Source of the DNA: Streptomyces sp. SID13031 | Lineage (GTDB): Bacteria; Actinomycetota; Actinomycetes; Propionibacteriales; Kribbellaceae | Assembly (NCBI RefSeq): GCF_010548305.1 | Contig: NZ_JAAGLV010000008.1 | Span: 62,001 to 126,000, forward strand | Direction: 5' to 3' | DNA: 64,000 nt | In this document: one piece after another, positions 61,731 to 64,000 of the stretch | Layout: each line of letters begins with the position of its first letter | Position numbering within the stretch: position 1 is the stretch's first letter | Notes under the pieces: model-generated | Databases searched by the model: none | What the model was told of the DNA's origin: nothing | Seen by the model: only the letters and a program-made list of their open reading frames with translations | Position numbers and translations under genes: made by a program

Positions 61731-62678
61731 CTACCTCAGCGCGGACTCCGGGCGAGTGGCCGCGGGCAACAGATCCCAGCCGAGCCGGGCGGCGCCGATC
61801 AGGCCGGCGTTGTCGAGCTGGGCCGGTCCGACGGTCAGGTCGGTGACGAAGGGCAACTGTGCCAGCCGCTTCACCCAGCGCTGGACCGGGTCGAACAACA
61901 CCGGTCCCGCCTTGGCCACGCCGCCGCCGATCACGACGGTCGTGAGGTCAACGGTCACAGCGGTGGCAACGATGCCCGCCGCGAGCGCCTGCGCGCCGTC
62001 GTCGAACACCGCGAGGGCGATCTCGTCCCCGGCGGCGGCGTCCGCGGACAGTACCGCCGCGTCGACGTCCTCGGTACTGCGCCAGCCGCGACGCTTGGCC
62101 CGGGCAACCATCCGCGGCCCGCTCGCATACGTCTCGACGCAACCATACGAGCCGCACGCGCACGGCTCGCCATCGAGGTCGACCACGACGTGCCCGAGAT
62201 GGGCCGCGTTACCGGACTGGCCGAGCAGCGGCTTGCCGTCCAGCACGATCCCCGCGCCGACCCCGGTGGACACGACGATGCCGAGCAGACTGCTGACATT
62301 GCGCCCCGCGCCGGTCCAGAACTCGCCGAGCGCGAAACAGTGCCCGTCGACCCCCAGCGTGACCGGTACGTCGCCGACGAGCGCGCGGACCCGGTCGACG
62401 AGCGGGAAGTTCCGCCAGCCGACGATGTTCACCGGCGAGACCAGACCGTGCTGCTGGTCCAGCGGCCCGGCCGAACCGATCCCGACCGCGACCGGTTCGG
62501 CGTCACCGATCACCCGGCCGATCAGCTCGCCGAGCGCGGCGAACACCTGGTCCGCGTCGCCGGGCGGCGTCGGGATCCGGTCCTTGGTGACGATCTCGCC
62601 GTCGGCCGACACGAGGGCGGCGGCCATCTTCGTGCCGCCGATGTCGATGCCGAGCACCGTCGCTGCCTGATAGCTCAT
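61731..62678 (-). CDS. ROK-family sugar kinase
   Basis: The protein has 315 residues. The phosphate-binding GIDIGGTKMA is at residues 9-18, the catalytic region GVDGHCFALGE and STGVGAGIV follow, and the zinc site CACGSYGCVE completes the ROK signature. It phosphorylates glucose or a related hexose with ATP. A GGGGGG ribosome site precedes the ATG. It follows the His-rich protein gene by 11 bp and probably shares its transcript, in line with sugars released by the upstream probable glycosidase. Confidence 0.9.
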   Translation of the reverse strand: MSYQAATVLGIDIGGTKMAAALVSADGEIVTKDRIPTPPGDADQVFAALGELIGRVIGDAEPVAVGIGSAGPLDQQHGLVSPVNIVGWRNFPLVDRVRALVGDVPVTLGVDGHCFALGEFWTGAGRNVSSLLGIVVSTGVGAGIVLDGKPLLGQSGNAAHLGHVVVDLDGEPCACGSYGCVETYASGPRMVARAKRRGWRSTEDVDAAVLSADAAAGDEIALAVFDDGAQALAAGIVATAVTVDLTTVVIGGGVAKAGPVLFDPVQRWVKRLAQLPFVTDLTVGPAQLDNAGLIGAARLGWDLLPAATRPESALR

Positions 62679-62689
62679 GGTCCCCCCGC

Positions 62690-63394
62690 TCAGTGCCGGT
62701 GCAGATTGTCAGGTTGGTTGCTGTCACCCGGATGCTCGAGCCCGTGGACCAGTTGGACCCGCTCGTGCCGGGCAGCGTTCAGCCAGCGCGTGAACGCCTC
62801 GAGCCGCGCGCTGTCCAGCAGCTCCGCATGCCACCGCTCGACCGGTACTGCGGGGTCGCGCGGCGCCTCCTTGCCGAGCACGTCGGCCGCATACGCCAAC
62901 TGCTCGGCCGTGATCGCCACCTCGCTGGTCACCAGCTCAGCAACCCGGCGTACGGCCTCGGAGCCACCGAGCGCAGCCGCAGTGATCGAACCAACCGCGA
63001 TCGCCGCCGACACATCCAACGGCCGCGCGCCGGCTACCGCCGCGGGCTGCATCGCCTGCAGGGGCGACGCTCCGCCCTCGACCACAGGCTCGGGCATGGT
63101 CAGCTCACCTTGGCGGGTCAGTTCGGCCAGGCAGAGTTGTTCGGTGAGGATTACCTGGGTGACCCAGCGGGCGAACTGGCGGGCCTCGCGGGTGGCGGGC
63201 TTCGGTAGTACGCAGGCGGCGTCGCGGGCGCGGAACGCGGCCAGGCGCTCGTCCAGAAGCCGCCGCGGTACCGGCTGCCCGTCGAGGTAGGCCAACACCT
63301 CAGCGGGCGCCTCTGGTGCGCCGGGCCGGGCATCACCGTGCCCATGGCCGTGGCCGTGACTGGCTCCGTGGGTATCTGGCGTTGCTGCTCTCAC
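62690..63394 (-). CDS. His-rich DUF protein (DUF7158-like)
   Basis: The protein has 234 residues from the GTG at 63394, which overlaps the preceding stop (GTGA). The N-terminus has HGASHGHGHGHGD, a possible metal-binding stretch. The rest (YLDGQPVPRRLLDERLAAFRARD, then TREARQFARWVTQVILTEQLC) resembles proteins I know as DUF7158, of unknown function, found next to glycosidase genes in actinobacteria. The family name is from memory and not tested. Operon position with the ROK kinase suggests a carbohydrate role. Confidence 0.65.
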   Translation of the reverse strand: MRAATPDTHGASHGHGHGHGDARPGAPEAPAEVLAYLDGQPVPRRLLDERLAAFRARDAACVLPKPATREARQFARWVTQVILTEQLCLAELTRQGELTMPEPVVEGGASPLQAMQPAAVAGARPLDVSAAIAVGSITAAALGGSEAVRRVAELVTSEVAITAEQLAYAADVLGKEAPRDPAVPVERWHAELLDSARLEAFTRWLNAARHERVQLVHGLEHPGDSNQPDNLHRH

Positions 63395-64000
63395 TGGATC
63401 TCCAGGCGGACAGTAGGGGCGTACTGCGCGCGGCCGAACCACATCACCTTGGGTAGCACCCAGGCATGGGCCGGAGTCGCATCGGCGGGGGCGAGCACCG
63501 GCACCGGCACCACCACCGACGACTTGGCTGGTACTACAACTGCTCGCACCGGCTCAGGCAGCCAGGACCAGGTCCCGTACGGCGAGGCGAGCTGCAGCTC
63601 GGCACGGATCTCCGAGTGGGTGTCGTTGGCGAAGGTCAGTTCCAGAGTCGCCTGCGAGCCCGGCGTCAGCCGCAGGTCCTGGGTCGAGGGCGTCACGGTC
63701 AGGCCGGTAGGCCGTCCTGCTTCGCCTTCGGCTGTCCCCGACTCGTGGCGGACCGGGTCGCTCGGACCAAGACCGAAGCCGAGGGTCGCGGCCAGCTCGG
63801 GGCTCTCACCGACGAAGACGGTCACCACGTCCTCGACCGCCTGTACGCCGGCCCCGCCGGCCAGCTCATCGGTCTGGGTGAGGACGCGGGCGGCGACGAA
63901 GTACTGGCCGGGCTCGCAGTTCTCGGCCGGCGTCACCTTGAGGTTGTGACGCGCATAGCCGCCGGGCTCGAGCGTCAGCCGGAAATCGCCGTGGTCGGCC
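63391..64000 (-). CDS. C-terminal part of a probable glycosidase (NEW3/Ig-like end)
   Basis: 203 codons are visible; the start lies beyond base 64000. The sequence shows two beta-sandwich-like repeats: GGYARHNLKVTP ... CEPGQYFVAARVL and TLELTFANDTHSEIRAELQLASPYGTWSWLP, typical of NEW3-like domains at the C-terminus of large secreted or cytoplasmic glycosidases such as GH38 alpha-mannosidases in this kind of operon. No catalytic part is in view, so the enzyme class is a guess. It overlaps the next gene by four bases. Confidence 0.55.
   Translation of the reverse strand, partial: ADHGDFRLTLEPGGYARHNLKVTPAENCEPGQYFVAARVLTQTDELAGGAGVQAVEDVVTVFVGESPELAATLGFGLGPSDPVRHESGTAEGEAGRPTGLTVTPSTQDLRLTPGSQATLELTFANDTHSEIRAELQLASPYGTWSWLPEPVRAVVVPAKSSVVVPVPVLAPADATPAHAWVLPKVMWFGRAQYAPTVRLEIQ

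Overview
The window is very GC-rich, densely coded actinobacterial chromosome with strong G/C at third codon positions. The set of genes includes a FasR-type regulator followed by fabD-fabH-acpP-fabF-accD with a DUF3145 gene nearby, aceE next to a DUF3052 gene and an AhpE-type peroxiredoxin, many secreted carbohydrate enzymes, and a CebR-type cellobiose system. This points to a soil Propionibacteriales organism, most likely Kribbella or a close relative. That assignment is inference, because no rRNA or other marker is present. No CRISPR array, insertion sequence, phage gene or rRNA was seen; there is one tRNA (Val, anticodon TAC).

Layout. 1-1800: 3' part of a Baeyer-Villiger-type flavin monooxygenase, divergent from a TetR regulator with a clear dyad between them. 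1933-13277: mostly secreted or small catabolic proteins (metalloprotease, SDR, S15/CocE-like hydrolase, Tat-exported beta-propeller lactonase, GH2 enzyme with a LamG tail, aldo/keto reductase, beta-helix protein). 13289-17382: a membrane protein divergent from a MoxR-DUF58-VWA operon. 17510-25223: a cellobiose/cellulose module with a CBM-GH9-GH6 cellulase divergent from cebEFG and a LacI/CebR regulator. Three CebR-type 14-bp operators lie between them, and a fourth, weaker one lies before the distant GH2 gene. 25477-34093: the type II fatty acid synthesis region. Its FabD carries an extra lipoyl/biotinyl-like domain, and a 19-bp palindrome sits between the regulator and fabD. 34306-41529: LysR/MFS, SGNH hydrolase/TetR, PHP, pirin, and a scar where two gene fragments (an alcohol dehydrogenase and a LysR regulator) abut. 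41603-45665: a POT peptide transporter divergent from a sulfone-sulfur operon that is preceded by a cysteine-ending leader peptide. 45786-49882: aceE, DUF3052, peroxiredoxin, tRNA-Val.

50322-60620 is one 3432-residue gene and the most unusual object here. Its order is acyl-AMP ligase, then about 880 residues of acidic low-complexity sequence, then a ketosynthase with Trp in place of the catalytic Cys and Asn in place of one catalytic His, an acyltransferase, a carrier protein, only the C-terminal half of a condensation domain, and a terminal adenylation domain with no carrier or release domain after it. No other biosynthetic genes surround it. It is bounded by a 26-bp perfect inverted repeat after the tRNA and a terminator-like hairpin at its stop codon. 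60827-64000 holds a small membrane protein, a ROK sugar kinase, a His-rich DUF protein and the end of a probable glycosidase.

Other structures recorded: three copies of a roughly 59-bp inverted-repeat element (two before 27392, one at 34212), several strong hairpins, and candidate operators in four divergent promoters.
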